Shown here piece after piece: positions 1 to 13,300 of a stretch of 64,000 nucleotides of DNA; within the stretch, counting starts at the first letter, position 1, and the number at the start of each line of letters is the position of its first letter. The translations under genes were made by a program, and so were the position numbers. The notes below the pieces were generated by a model. It did no database searches. It was given only the letters and a program-made list of their open reading frames with translations, and had not been told where the DNA came from. The DNA comes from Pseudeuparius sepicola (lineage: Eukaryota > Arthropoda > Insecta > Coleoptera > Anthribidae): contig OY987303.1 of assembly GCA_963920635.1 (NCBI GenBank), positions 49,537,223 through 49,601,222 of the forward strand, in the 5' to 3' direction.

Positions 1-197
1 TTCTGTGCTATTACTAATTTAACAAGATTATAACGATATTTTCAAAGAGACAGGGAGCTATATTTTGCTGTTATAATTTTTCGTTGCTTCAACAAATATT
101 TTATTTATTCTTACCGAACTAATTTTCCCAATTTAACAAAATGGCCTACTGCTTGACAAATTTTACATACCGAACTGTTATACCACGTTATATAATA

Positions 198-1062
198 GAC
201 CGGGAGATAGTGACAGATTTTTGGACGTGATTTTACTCTGTATGCTTTTCAAAGGGCATTATGTGGCACATATTCTCACAATAATAAGGTATGAATCAGA
301 GAGTCATCCTGGGTTCTTCATGTGAAAACTGAGTTATCAATTATTCGAAAAATATGCGTTTTGATATGATTTTATACAGGCTGCCATGTGTTTTATAATG
401 AACTTCAAAATAAAAAATTCCTCGGGAAAATAGGCATACCGTTAGGGTGGGTCCAAAGGGCTATTATTGCCACGTGATCTTGTATTTTAATAATTAATTT
501 TTCCACGTTTCTGAACAGGCTGCCAATGAGAAGTATGCAAGTTCTTATTATGAAAATGCTGAAAAAAAGATGGCATACCTTTCGCGCATGTCCAAGTACT
601 GTTTAAAGTTTAAATTGAATGTTATTTAATCATTTAAACGAGTTATTCGATGTAAAGTGTGCTTGGACATGCGCAAACGGTATGCCATCTTTTTTTCAGC
701 ATTTTCATAATAAGAACTTGCATACTTCTCATTGGCAGCCTGTTCAGAAACGTGGAAAAACTAATTATTAAAATACAAGATCACGTGGCAATAATAGCCC
801 TTTGGACCCACCCTAACGGTATGCCTATTTTTTTCGAGGAATTTTTTATTTTGAAAATCATTTTAAAACACATGGCAGCCTGTATAAAATCATATCAAAA
901 CGCATATTTTTCGAATAATTGAAAACTCAGTTTTTCACATGAAGAACCCAGGATGACTCTCTGATTCATACCTTATTATTGTGAGAATATGTGCCACATA
1001 ATGCCCTTTGAAAGGCATACTGAGTAAAATCACGTCCAAAAATCTGTCACTATCTCCCGGTC
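198..1062. repeat. Long fold-back (MITE-like) element
   Basis: Two arms of about 400 bp are inverted copies of each other around a short loop near 600-660. The outer ends read GACCGGGAGATAG and CTATCTCCCGGTC. The arms are nearly identical (compare the segment near 270-330 with the reverse complement near 935-1000), so the copy is young or kept paired by gene conversion. There is no coding capacity; the open frame at 659-922 is just one arm read through. No clear target-site duplication was found. Bases 1-197 to its left show nothing I can name. Confidence 0.85.
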
Positions 1063-1950
1063 CAAATAAATTACATAATATGATACCATAGAGATCATAT
1101 ACTTATTTTGATCTCTATTGTATGATTTTCCTGAATACATCTCTGATTTCTATTCTCCCAATATGGCGTCAAGGTCATTGAGTAATTGACTGTTTTAACT
1201 TAACTGTGTATTTTTGATACTGTCCTAACCTAACCTATATATTTGTGATACGTGATACCGTTAAATATGGCTTCCACTTTCGCACTTTCCTAGTACCTGG
1301 TACATGATTCCTATGCACAAAATATTTTTTGCTGTGAGTTATTATTATAATTAACAGGTAATTATTAACCTACTTTATAAAAAGAAAATAAAAATTAGGG
1401 ATAAGGGGCTCTATAGAATAACCTATATTTTGCTTCAAAATTCATAATTGCTTGATTCCATAAGCTTACCTAGGCAGTTTTGTTTGAAAACATCTTGCTA
1501 AGCAACATTTTATGGATTAGTTTAAATTATTGTTAGTAGGTTTCTGTCTCAAGACTGTAATTTAAAAAATATATATTATTTTTAGGACCTCTCAAAAATA
1601 ATAGAATTTAGGTAGAGCACGATGTTTTCTAATTAAGGCCATACGTTCGTCCTCTGTGAAAATTAACAGAAATTAACGAAAGGTATTCCCATAAACTGTC
1701 GCTACAGCCTCTTTTCCAAGATATAGGTGGACCTTAAACAACTGCTTTTTATTTTATAATTCAGTCTGTGAACAACCACATTTTTTCGTACCCGCCTGTT
1801 GGGCAACAAACTCCAGCAACCATAACCAATATAGTCCATCCAGATCCTGCATGATTACTTACCTAATTAATTTATTAAGCAGCCAAACCAAAACATTATA
1901 AGTAAAAGCTAAAGGAAAATAAACGCGGGACCTTAAACCGATATTGTTGG

Positions 1951-2040
1951 AAGTGGCTATTTATACGTCCGACTTATATGAAAGTCGGTATACGTCTTGC
2001 GCTCTGATTGGCGAGTTGAGTCACATGACTTCTTTGGACG
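1951..2040 (+). repeat. 90-bp direct repeat, copy 1
   Basis: It begins AAGTGGCTATTTATACGTCC and ends near TGACTTCTTTGGACG. A second copy with few differences lies at 2736-2825 in the same orientation. Copy 1 is just outside and copy 2 just inside the large TIR element starting at 2460. Confidence 0.8.
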
Positions 2041-2220
2041 ATTTATTTATCACATTCTTAAATGATGTTAGAACTGTATATCACACATAATAAAATAGAC
2101 ATTTACAACAGAAAATAAATGAAAATCGATATTTTGTTGCTTTTTTTTTCACTAAGTAGCTCTATTATCCTACAATTCTTACCCAATCAATTACTCATAA
2201 TATAATGTGTAATTTCATCC

Positions 2221-2292
2221 GGTAGACCGCAGTAGTAGCGGTAGACCGCATACTAGACCAGAGTTATTGTGGTAGACCGCATACTAGACCGG
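2221..2292 (+). repeat. Short tandem repeat GGTAGACCGCATACTAGACC
   Basis: The motif GGTAGACCGC occurs three times; the second and third units continue into ATACTAGACC. The units are separated by short spacers. Function unknown. Confidence 0.6.
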
Positions 2293-2735
2293 CACCAAAA
2301 TATGTTTCTCTGACAACACTTTGTTATAGAGGCTCTGTCTTATGAAAGATGTAAACCCTACTCTCATTTATAAATTTGAGTTGAGAAATTTGCTGTTCAT
2401 GTGAGACATTTTCCCGAATAGTTGGCAGAAAGTTGCCAGGCTCCATCTTAAGCAAGTTACAGACCTCGTGATTTTTCATCGGTCATCGGCGATCGTGACA
2501 AACCATCCTGACAAAACTGAAGTGTGTCTTGTGTAAAGTATTATGATGCACCATAATGATGGCTGTCTGCTGATGTTTGATTTTCTCTGCGATGGAGTGT
2601 CATGCATCATGATAAAACCGAGGTGTGTGAGGAATTCCTTCCGTGACAGTTTGCATTCAGTATTGTCTCATCCCAGCGCAACAAAATAATGGATATATGT
2701 ATAAAAGATCTAGACAAAGAGTTTTTTTTTTATCA

Positions 2736-2825
2736 AAGTGGCTATTTATACGTCCGACGTATATGAAAGTCGGTATACGTCTTGCGCTCTCATTGTCTAG
2801 TTGAGTCACGTGACTTCTTTGGACG
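2736..2825 (+). repeat. 90-bp direct repeat, copy 2
   Basis: Same unit as 1951-2040 and same orientation, with small substitutions (for example CACGTGACTT instead of CACATGACTT). Confidence 0.8.
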
Positions 2826-3062
2826 TACATTTAACTCCATACACGTCCTAAGTAAACTTTTTTAGATACGTCGGAAGTGCATTTTTCTCAAACATCGTTG
2901 CAATAAGGAGCGTATGCCCTCCTTTTTCGGCGATAGGCTCTGCAGTATGAAAAAATAAGTGGTAATTATTTCCAATGGTGTAACCCACCCCCGATTTTCT
3001 TGAAATTTTGGCTACCCCCTTTATTTTCGCCCCACATTTGGCGCACACCCAATGTATAAGGA

Positions 3063-3540
3063 TTTTGCTATGGAGGGTAGAGGTAAGAAGGACCATCTCT
3101 GTGTTTTAAATTGTCCGTCAAAACCATTAAATTAAGATGGCACTGCTGTTGTCACCGGGTATCAATTTTTAAAAAAGCGCCAAAAGTCGGTAGTGACATT
3201 AGACAAGGAAAGGTCGACATTCGCCTTCTAAAGGCGCCGTTTTCAAAGCATCATGTAAATAATATTTTTAGATGTTAATAAATTTAATACACTTCTGAAA
3301 ATTAGTTTGATAGATGATTAGTTAATAAATTAGATATTTTTCCATACCTGCGAACTATGCTACTTTCCACTCGGCAAACTTCACTTTGTCTACAACCGCT
3401 AAGTTCGGGTCATACCCGGTGAGAACACGAGTGCCATTCTGGAGACTTCCTGAACCCTTATTTAATGCTTTTAGACAACAGTTTTGAGCCGAATGCCCAT
3501 ATAAGATGGTCCTCCTTACCTCTGCCCGCCATAGATTTTG
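3063..3540. repeat. Inverted-repeat element, CTATGGAGGGTAGAGG family
   Basis: The left arm contains TATGGAGGGTAGAGGTAAG and the right arm (about 3500-3540) is its inverted copy, as CTTACCTCTGCCCGCCATAG. The same terminal sequence recurs at 60061 and, inverted, at 61272-61287. The predicted short ORFs here are arm read-through and have no family signature. Confidence 0.6.
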
Positions 3541-4384
3541 CATTTTTTGCAAATAAGTCCTTATTCTTGTTAACTACACTAGGTATTTGTTTCAATATCC
3601 TTTTTTTGGTTTATTAATTTTTGTTTGACATGTTGAATTAATTTGTAAATTAATCACTAAGCGTTATTTTTTCTTTTTCTATTCTTATAAAAGCTGTATA
3701 AATCCAGCTCTACTTAGAATAATTATCTTATTCCTGATTTAAAAAAACAGCCAGTTCTCAGTATCAGCTTGAAGCTGAAAAAGAAACATTTTTATTTTAA
3801 TTATTAATAAATAAATTCAAAAGTATTATATTAATTTAAATGTTTTCCATGTATATTTTTCAATTTATTGTTACAAATAACGGTTTTACAGGTTTTGTGT
3901 CCATACTACATAACGAAAACTATATAAGAAAGTAGTAATGTAAAAATAAAAAATATGTATTAATTTTTTGTGCTAAGATTTATCTCCAAAAGAAAATGTG
4001 GAACTTGCACAAAAATTAAATTTGAAAAATATTACTTTAAAACGTAATTTATTGCCATTAAATGAACCACAGTTCACAAAAAAACTCATTTTTTATTTTT
4101 ATTTAATAAATATGAGCAATTAAAAACTGCATTATTCAAATCATTCTTGAAACGCGCCCTCCTTGGTTGTGACGTCAAGTAGCTCGTTGGTGGTGGCGCC
4201 TCTTTGGACGCTGGCGGCACCATGTATAAACTAATATGGGCGGCACGTGTGTAAAAATTACAGCACCATGCTAGCTTTGTTTAGAAAGATCAACGAGAAC
4301 GTCCCGTCCTTGTCTATCCGTCTTATTATAGTCTTGATATTGTTGATAATGTTTGAAAAGAGTGTACTGTATTAAATAGTTATT

Positions 4385-4504
4385 TACATTGCGAGATGCG
4401 TAAGCGCACTTTTTTTTGGCCGAGGAGGTTGTTTAACGCCCGTGTTGCCTCGGGTCTTAAAACTCTCTCCGAGGTCAAAAAGAGCTTACGCATTGAGCAA
4501 TGTA
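4385..4504. repeat. Small palindromic MITE, about 120 bp
   Basis: The left end TACATTGCGAGATGCGTAAG pairs with the right end CTTACGCATTGAGCAATGTA. Inner arms carry GGCCGAGGAGG and CTCTCCGAGGTC. Non-coding. Confidence 0.65.
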
Positions 4505-5153
4505 TTACATTTTTCCTGCTACTGACAATTTCATATTAGGTGGGTAAGTACTTTGAATTTAAATACCTATGGAGTAGATGAGTAATAATCTTCATAATAA
4601 CCATTGTCCAATTATTACTAAAAATGATAATCAGTGATAAATATAAGCGGTAGAAAGCAGTAATAATTGAACGATTGAACCCGGGACCTAAGAATTACTA
4701 GTCCCGTGGCCTCACCATTCAGTTAAAGAAGTGCTTGTTAAATTTAAACTTTTAGGCGGTTCTTATTTTTGACTTACATCAGATCCCTCTGGAAATGGGT
4801 CGCCGAACTGTTTATTTTAACGTTAAATTTCCATTCTTCCTTCCCTAATTCTGTGTAGCTGTCACTCCTATCACTGCCTTCTGATCGATCGAGTGGTGTG
4901 ACGTCACAACCATCCCTGCACTTTTCATGTCGTTTCAAATGAATAGCTTGCGGTCACAACTTTAATTATTTATTGCAAATTAAATATTGCGATTTGAGGG
5001 CTGATATTTGGTATGTGCTCCTTCTATAGATAGGTAAATGTATTAATGAAATTTAAAAAAATGTTAAAGTTCCCCATTACAGTTTACAGAATGTAAACTC
5101 GAATGATACGAAATAAAGCAGTAATTATCGTCTGTAATAGTTTGCATGCACAG

Positions 5154-6510
5154 CAGAGCTGGGAAAGATCGCGCTAAAAAAGATCTAGATCATAGATCAG
5201 ATCGTTTTTCAAAAAAAGATCTAGATCATAGATCAGATCGTTTTTCAAAAAAAGATCTAAGATCGTTTAAAAATAGATCTTTTCATGCAAAAATGATCTT
5301 AGATCAAAAATTGTCTAAAAATGATCGATCTAAGATCTTTTGAACGATCTAAGATCTTTAAACGATCGAAGATCTTCTAAACGATCTAAGATCTTCTAAA
5401 CGATCTAAGATCTTCTAAACGATCTAAGATCTTTTAAACGATCTAAGATCCTCTAAATGATCTAAGATCTTTGAACAAAATTCATGAGTATATAGTTAAT
5501 AGATATAGATGTCTATAAATACTTTTTCTAATTTTGACATAGTATAAAGTGACATCTTTCAAAACCTGAGCAAGTGATGATACGTCCAGTTTTACGTAAC
5601 TAGTTACGTAAAGTTACTACTTTAACTGAACTGGTTACGTAATCAATCAGTTGATACACCTATGGAGAATTAGACTTTCCTTGTAAAAACGTGTTTACCG
5701 ATTATTTATGCAATATATAATTTTATAACCTAAGTTATAAAATTCGGAATTTTGAGAAATAGATAATTAAAAATAAAATACAAATTAACATAAAGCATTC
5801 ATTTAAAGGCCTCAAAATAGGTTCTTGTAGTATGTACGTCAGTTTGTTTATATTATTTGTCATTTTTCGCGAATTCTGACAATTTGCACTTTAGCTGAGA
5901 CCTAGAGATCTCCTGAGGTAAACTGCTTTAAATGAACGCTCATTAGTAACGTAAGTAACTGAATTCGTAATACATATATTTTAGAAATAATATGTAAATT
6001 ATATGTATAAAAAGAAAAATCCTTGTTTGTACAAAACTATTCATTCTTCTAAAAAATATATACCTACCTTTCTACCTACATTATTTTGTATAAAAAAATC
6101 ACAGAAACATTTCAAAAACGAACTACTTACAACAATTGAGGTCAAAATGAGAACATATTTTACAAATATGTGGATATAAAAACAAAAACTCTTATTCCTA
6201 TAACAACCTAGAGCACTATGTTTTATTCTTCAAAAATAAAACATTATTTTATATAAAAAAATCACAGAAACGTTTCAAAAATCTTAGATCTTTAAAACGA
6301 TCCCAGATCTCTAAATGGTCTTAGACCTTTAAAACGATCTTAGATCTTTAAAATGATCTAAGATCGTCAAATTAAGATCAAAGATCAGATCTTTTTGAAA
6401 CGATCTTTTTAAAAAAGATCATTCTTTAGTGAAACAAAAAAGATCTAGATCTAAGATCGCGATCTTAGATTTTTAAAACGATCTTTTTTAAATAGATCTG
6501 CCCAGCTCTG
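5154..6510. mobile_element. Non-autonomous hAT element with GATCTAAGATC arrays
   Basis: The ends are CAGAGCTGGG and CCCAGCTCTG, typical of hAT transposons. They are flanked by a perfect 8-bp target duplication ATGCACAG (5146-5153 and 6511-6518), the hAT-typical length. No transposase remains. Both subterminal regions (about 5160-5470 and 6280-6495) are arrays of the palindrome GATCTAAGATC with short AT spacers, while the centre is ordinary AT-rich DNA. The ORF at 5146-5343 is the array translated and is not a gene. Confidence 0.92.
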
Positions 6511-7062
6511 ATGCACAGGCAGAAATTAACGCAAGTAGTGGTGAGTGGTAACGGCAATAGCAATGCCAAAAATACAGGTTCTTTATATTTTATACGTTAG
6601 GTCACAAAATATATACAGTAGGTCAGGTTAAAGGTTTATGTTTTGTGGATTGGGTAATTTATTTTTGACGGAAACACAAAACAAGGAGAGGTTGACGGCA
6701 ACGTTGCATGTTTTTAAATTAATGCCAACTGCGTCACAATGGCAAAAAGTTAAGCTTAAACAAAACGGCCGCGAAAAAAAATTCTATATTATTCCCGAAT
6801 GTTATAGGGTAATATCTAGCCATTGCAATAATAACTGAAAATGTGATAAAAAAATTCTTTTTAGCAACCATTTGTTAGTTGGAACCGAAGGTCTTTTTCT
6901 TTTATTTTTTTACTTATTGTTGTGTTCTGTTCATCACTAGCAGTCTATAAAACTGCTACTTTGATATAAGGTCTAGGGGGCTCATCGGCTGTGACCAATC
7001 AACCAACCAATCATAATGGCTTGTCATGATCACCAATGACCGATGAAAAATCACGAGGTCTG

Positions 7063-7240
7063 CGGCCGGCCTTAATTAATGGTATCTTCTCCTTACCTCT
7101 CAAAATATCTTTAATACGCCCACAACGTGGTGTGAAATTTTATTTGAAAACTGTTAATACAGAAACTCTATTAATCTAGTATTTATCAGCTTTCCATGAA
7201 GCATGGACTTCAAGTAGACTTCACTTTAATTTTTTTCCAG
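7063..7240 (+). other. Sequence just upstream of the mael coding start
   Basis: No promoter motif can be assigned. A polypyrimidine tract and AG at 7229-7240 look like a splice acceptor directly before the exon holding the start codon, so the transcription start and a first untranslated exon should lie further upstream, possibly inside or beyond the 2460-7062 element. Confidence 0.35.
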
Positions 7241-7264
7241 GTTCGAAACAAATAATAGATCATC

Positions 7265-7387
7265 ATGCCCAAAAAGCCAGCCAAACCAAATGCCTACAGC
7301 ATTTTTGTGCAGGATTTTAGGAACCGGCAAGGGAGAAACTTTAATAGCACAGCGGATGCTTTTACTGCAGCTGCACCTCATTGGGCA
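7265..7387 (+). CDS. mael: mael exon 1: start and first half of HMG box
   Basis: Residues 1-41, beginning MPKKPAKPNAYSIF and ending at PHWA before the donor GTAAGT. The AG of a likely splice acceptor ends at 7240, so 7241-7264 is 5' untranslated sequence of the same exon. The ATG at 7265 is the first in the exon and puts the HMG box at the very N-terminus, as usual for Maelstrom. Confidence 0.92.
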
Positions 7388-10300
7388 GTAAGTAAAATTT
7401 ACTCCCGCTTTTGCGGGACTAAAGTACGGCATTTGCTCCCTTGGGACTAAAATATTTTAATCTCAAGGGAGTGAAAAATTGTAGTCCCTTGGGATTGTAA
7501 GTAACAAAATCAATAGAAACTATTACCAACTATGTACTTTATTCAATAACATTAATTAAATGAACAGTAGCGAAATGCGGTAGATAAAGTGCTATAAAAA
7601 TAAATTCGGAATAAACTGTTTTTGAAATTAGTAAAGTTCATATACTTTGCACAGATATGTATTTCTTAAAATCCTGACAGAGTTCAACTTGTATCTGCAT
7701 ATGCAGCTTTAATTTTCATTAAACTGTTTTTGATTAATATTTATTACTGCAATAGTACACACACAGTTTTTTTTTATTTAATTACAGTTAAATACTACGC
7801 CTTTTGTACTTCCACTTCAACTATTTTTTTTTTCAAAATAAGTTGAGCCAATAATAAAATCAACATCAAAATTTCATAAATTTCTATTGCCGCCAAAACA
7901 TTTTCAAATGAAGCGGCCATATTTGTGACGTCACTCTATTTGCGTACATGAGTTATCAGTTAGAGCGAGGCTTCCAAACAATATAAACAAACATTAAAAT
8001 CACAACAAAAACATAAACATCTTTTTTCACTTCTGTGATTTCACAGCATATGGTACGTTTGCTGAATGAATCACCAAAGGAAGTAACAAGCTTTATAGAA
8101 AGAATATTATTACTGTGTTTCAAATTTCTACTTGAAGAACCTGAGACTACATACACTTGCCTAGAAATCAACTGTTGTGTTTGCGGGCTGGGTTGAAGTA
8201 ACAGAGTTGAACCCCGCTTTATTAACTATAGAACATAAACAATATTCTAGGATCCAAACGCTTCGCGAAACTAAACGTACGGAATAGTTTTGTCACTACT
8301 TTCTACTGTCTAACACTTTGCCCTGCACACACTCTATTGTTTTTTCATGTGGCGCTAGATACACCACATCAACCCACTGTAAACTATTTTTATTTTAGTG
8401 TAATCAAAAATATATTTTTTTCTGAATTAACTGAGGATTGTCACTGCATTAGGATTGACTAAACTTGATATATTTCCATCTTCCCATTTCCATTTCACTT
8501 GGGGAGATTTTGCCCATAAGCAAATCGAACCATTCCATTGTAGGTATGATTAAGACTCCTAACCTGAAGAGTCAATATCTCGACCTGTTCAAAAGTTTAC
8601 TTTTGATGTGAAGAAAACATTTTAAACTCTTTTAGGAAGTACAAAGTTTCTTGAAATTTCCTTGCCGAAAGTAACCATTTGCGTTGTGACGTGAAAGTGA
8701 TATCATCAAAATATTTCCTTTTAGAACATGTCAAAAGAAGAAAAAAGGCCTTATGAGGAAAAGGCAAAACAGGCCAAGCAAAGTTATCACCCAGTTAAGC
8801 TTACCTCAGAAGGAATTGCCGTTGATGATATTTTGATGGATGAGAAAATGAAACAAGACTTTGAAGAGAACATGCGAGATGAAATATCCCAAAACATTAG
8901 ATTCGCTGAACGGAATGGAAGTAAGTATTTGCTATTAGTTTAATTTTTTTATGTCAGTGTATATACAGGGAGCGTAATTTTGTTGTAGCAGGATTTTAAC
9001 CTTTTTATTTCTTGTACTTTTCCAAGAATTAGAGCTTTTTGGGAATCTGTTTAACAGACATTTTGATGGAATACATATTTCTTCATTGACATTATTTTTT
9101 TCATTGAATAAATGAAATTAAACATGAAATCATAACAAATATAAAAAAGCCAAAGTACGATTTTTGTTCAAAATTAAATTTTGCATTTTTAAAACTGTAT
9201 CCCCTTATACAGTGTGGTCATTTAAGTGTGCAACATATGTTTTTTTTTTATTAATTGCACAACGAAAATATAAATATTCCCGAAAGTTAGTGCGTGTTCG
9301 ATAATCATATTAGCCGCACTTAGAATGGTTGCAAGTCAAACAGCATACAGGGTAGGTCAAAAAATATATAAATTGTACAAAAGTAAAGTACCCTTATTTC
9401 AAAAAAATTAGCAAAATGTTGTAAAGAAAAGTTGTCTGAAGTCTATCCAAGTTACAGCGGCAGTAGATCTAAACAAAGTCACATGACCACATTGCGATTG
9501 ATTACCAGGGTCTGACTAATATGAGATTCCCAGTGGCTTGTAATTCTGAACTAATTCTTTTAGAAGTTCTAAAAATTGTGTTTTAACCTTTCATTGATCT
9601 TTATAAATTTCCTTAAATTAAGTAGGTAGCAAAATAAATTTACAGAATATACTGCTTGCGATCCGATCTAAAATATGCAGGAAACTCGACTGAGGGAAGA
9701 GCCGGCCCTGCATTCTGCTCGCCGCGTAAACACTTGAATAAGTCACGTGGTGGCCAATGTTTTGATCCACTGCCTCTGTAACTTGGATAGACTTTAGAAT
9801 TAAAAGTTATGCCTAAATACCAAGACATGGCCTCCTAAGAAAAAAAATATATTTTTGGAAAAACAATAATCTAAAAAATAGTTATTATGTACCAAGGGAC
9901 TGAAGTTCAACTCGGCCAGAGGCCTCAGCAACTAAATTCCACACGAGTCATAAAAAGAACTTCAGTGCCGAGGTACATATTATACCTATAGTTTTTGAAA
10001 TCAGAAAAAAAAAATGTTTTATTAGGCAAGAAAATAATCATACGGGATCACCTGTCCATGAACCAACTGCGCGCGGCGTTGCTTGACTTTGACGATCGCT
10101 CTACCTAGGTCAAGTATGACAAGACACGGCGCCTTCGAACAGAAAAATCAAACTGCTGCTTATTGTGTAGCCTCCATAACAAATCTATCGATATTCAAAC
10201 CTACTAAAATATGTATACTGAAGGATTGCGCTGCTATAGGTAACAATTTCGCAATACGTACGAAAAGTTAAATGGGTCTTTATTGGCCGGGTTTTGAATA

Positions 10301-13300
10301 TTTGGTCACTTTTAACGGGCGATGTTAACGGGCGATGTTTGTCTGAAGTATGATGTTAACATCTCGCCAAGGCCTACTTATTGAAACAATCGTACAATAA
10401 TGGGCTACTTCTGTGCCGATTTCTGAGCTAATTTTCTATCCAATGTTAAAGTCCTGTTGCAAAAAACTGACTTACCCTTCATATTCCTTTCATATTACAG
10501 AATTAGATGAAGAAATGTTTGTTCTCATACACATCAATATATTCTTTGAAACTACTCAGAAGGTGATTTATCCTGCGGAAATTGGTATTGCTGGCTTCAA
10601 TTTGAGAGATGGTATCGAAACTGACAATGTTTTTCACCGGATGATCATGCCAGGTAAGAATTGAGTCTTGTAAAGAATTTGTAAAAAAATATCTGAAGAA
10701 ATTTGTAAAGAAAATATCTGTACAGTAAATGTACACTTTTTAATGCTTACTTTTTAATTATTATGGGCTTTTATTGTTAAGTCCGTTTAAAAACACCTAT
10801 AGCATCACCAAAAATACATACTGATTCCCATCCTTTGTTTGTTTATGTTCACTTAACTTCGCTTTGTTTCAAATCTTTGGACTTTTGTAAACATTTCACA
10901 AATAAGAAAGTTGATATTGTCGCTAGCCTTAATATTCTACTTGGTTGTAGGTAGGCTGCCACTGGGATCCGCCCTAGGAGTGAAGCAAAATTGTGATGTA
11001 CACAAGATCGATCCTCCAGCACTAAACAGCTACCAAGATAATCAGCTCGAAGTTTTCAATGATATGATTAAATTTTTAAGGGTGAGTATAAGCTTAATTC
11101 TCACAACCATAAAAATTTGTGGCACATGGGCATGACATACCAGAGCGCCGCAAATCACGCGAGTATTGCTCTCTACAGGGTGTCCCAGAGTCAGTAGTCT
11201 AAACGAATCCTGTGGGTAGGGGCTAGGGCTGCGATTTTTTTCGATATATCGATATTTTTATCAATATATCGATATATCGAACAACAATATTTTCTTTTCT
11301 AAATATCGATATATCGATATTGTAATATATCGATATTGTAATATATCGATATTGCGATATATCGATACATCGATATTGTAATATATCAATATTACGATAT
11401 ATCGATATATTGATATTTAGAGAAGATAGTTATATCGACATTCCGATATAGGTATCGATATGTTAATGTATCGATTTATAATTTAAAAAATTAAAGAGTA
11501 GTGAAAAACGGTTTATTGTTTTCCGTCGATATGGCTTTTTTTGTTTTACTTGTACACAACCCACTCAAGGGCAAATACTACCCACCTCCACACCCACAAT
11601 AATAAGCAAGACAGTACTCAAAACCACAGATATGATAATCACATGACTACATTGTTTCTGTTAGTTGTTGGTAGCAAATAGCAGACATATGGAAAAATGA
11701 CACACTGAACAATTAAGGCTCCCTAATTTAGGGGAACTCGCCATGTGTGATTTGTAAGTAATTTACCATTTCGTACAATTACGATTGCAGATTTCATTAA
11801 TTTCGGAATATCGATATGTATCGGAATAACGATATATCGGAATATCGATATATATCGATATATCGGAATATTGATATATCGATATATCGGAATATCGATA
11901 TATCGGAATATCGATGTATCGGGATATCGATATATCTTAATATAAATATATTGGAATATCGATATATCGGCTATATAGAGTATTTTTATGATTATCGATA
12001 TTTTCGATAATTTTTTCAGTATCGCCCAGCCCTAGTAGGAGCTGGACCAACACTACATTAAAGACCTGCGCATAGCACTATTTTAAGAGATCGCCAGTGG
12101 CGCCACATGATAAAAAATCGGCAGGGTGGTTTAATGTTATAAACACCATTTTTGCAGAATATTTTATAAAATAAAATTCTTGTTTTTATGTCCCTTTTAT
12201 TTGACAAGTTTAAATGGCATATTTCAATACATTTTCTTGTGAAAAACGAGGATAAAAAGCAAGTAAGAGTGGTACCTTTTGGCTAGTTGTAATGTAATTA
12301 AGGGGCTGCAGTGGTGAATTTTGTAGTATCGCAAACTCCTTAGACTGAATGTTTTTCTGCCTTCGATCAACCTTGGTTTGATTCAGGGCAGAGTGTATGC
12401 AACGTGTCTTTAGAAAAACACTGCTGATGGCCAAGAGCGCTGGGTAACATATACGAGGTTGCTTTCTGCTACATTCATTCCTTGAATGAAATATCTGTAA
12501 AAATTTGCAATTTTTCACACCACCCATGGAGTATAGCATGAGTGTGTTACTGTTTCAAAGCATGTGTTCTCCTGTAACTACCATCCCATATAAAGAAAAA
12601 TAATACCAAGACTTACCTAGCACAGAAGCACTCTCTTTCACTTTTCAAAATAATACCTACTTTCAAGCAGAGCTGGGACGATTACAGGAAAAAAGTAATC
12701 AATTACTGATTACAATTACCTCAGCGAAAATGTAATTGATTACTGATTACTAATTACCTCTGACAGTTGTAACCGGTTAGTAATCACGAGAAATGATTAC
12801 ACTTACGATTACTTTTGTATTTGCTTCTACAGGTGCAATAAATACAAAAAACAAATTATATAATATATTGCAAAATATATTTTAAATTAAGTCTGCATAA
12901 ATGGGCAATTAGACCTTGGTAATCCTCATTTAAGGGTCTATTTTTTTCATTTTCGGCTTTCCTCTGTCAAAGTGTCTCGGAGGTGGATTTGGAAGACGCT
13001 GAACATGCCATACTCTCTCAGTTGTAGAATTGGTAAAATTAAAATACTTACCTATACACAGTCTATAAACAGCAAAGTTGTCACTATAATATGTACTTCC
13101 GTTCACATTTATAATGAAATAGGAGAGTATAAACGAAGCGATCTATGCACACCAGACTCGGCATTAACAACTACTGCAAAAACGCGGCAAAAAAAACAAT
13201 GGTAGAAGCAGAAGCAGGCACGTACGAAGTAATTATTTAAACAAAAAGGAATCGTGATTCCTTTTTGTAATCGTGATTCCTTATGGTAATTGGGATTCCT

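Larger units (their letters stand above)
1063..2459. other. Non-coding stretch upstream of the 4.6-kb TIR element
   Basis: AT-rich sequence without a credible coding region. It contains one copy of a 90-bp dispersed repeat (1951-2040) and a short tandem repeat (2221-2292), listed separately. Nothing else is recognised. Confidence 0.5.
2460..7062. mobile_element. 4.6-kb TIR element without transposase
   Basis: The left end starts CAGACCTCGTGATTTTTC and the right end, reverse-complemented, starts the same way. The match runs about 47 bp with a few differences (2460-2506 against 7016-7062). No target-site duplication is visible. The interior has no open frame above about 80 codons and holds other elements (3063-3540, 4385-4504, 5154-6510), so it is a non-autonomous element or the shell of one, later used as a landing site. 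Superfamily not assigned. Confidence 0.6.

Noticed and set aside
5146..5343. ORF rich in KKDLDHRSDRF-like repeats
   Set aside because: It is the translation of the GATCTAAGATC array inside a hAT element; no family, no splice context.
5160..5470. Repeat-spacer pattern that could suggest a CRISPR array
   Set aside because: The repeats are 11-bp palindromes with short AT spacers of similar sequence, bounded by hAT ends with an 8-bp duplication, in a eukaryotic genome.
11816..12010. ORF with ISIYRNIDIS repeats
   Set aside because: In-frame read-through of the ATATCGATAT array.
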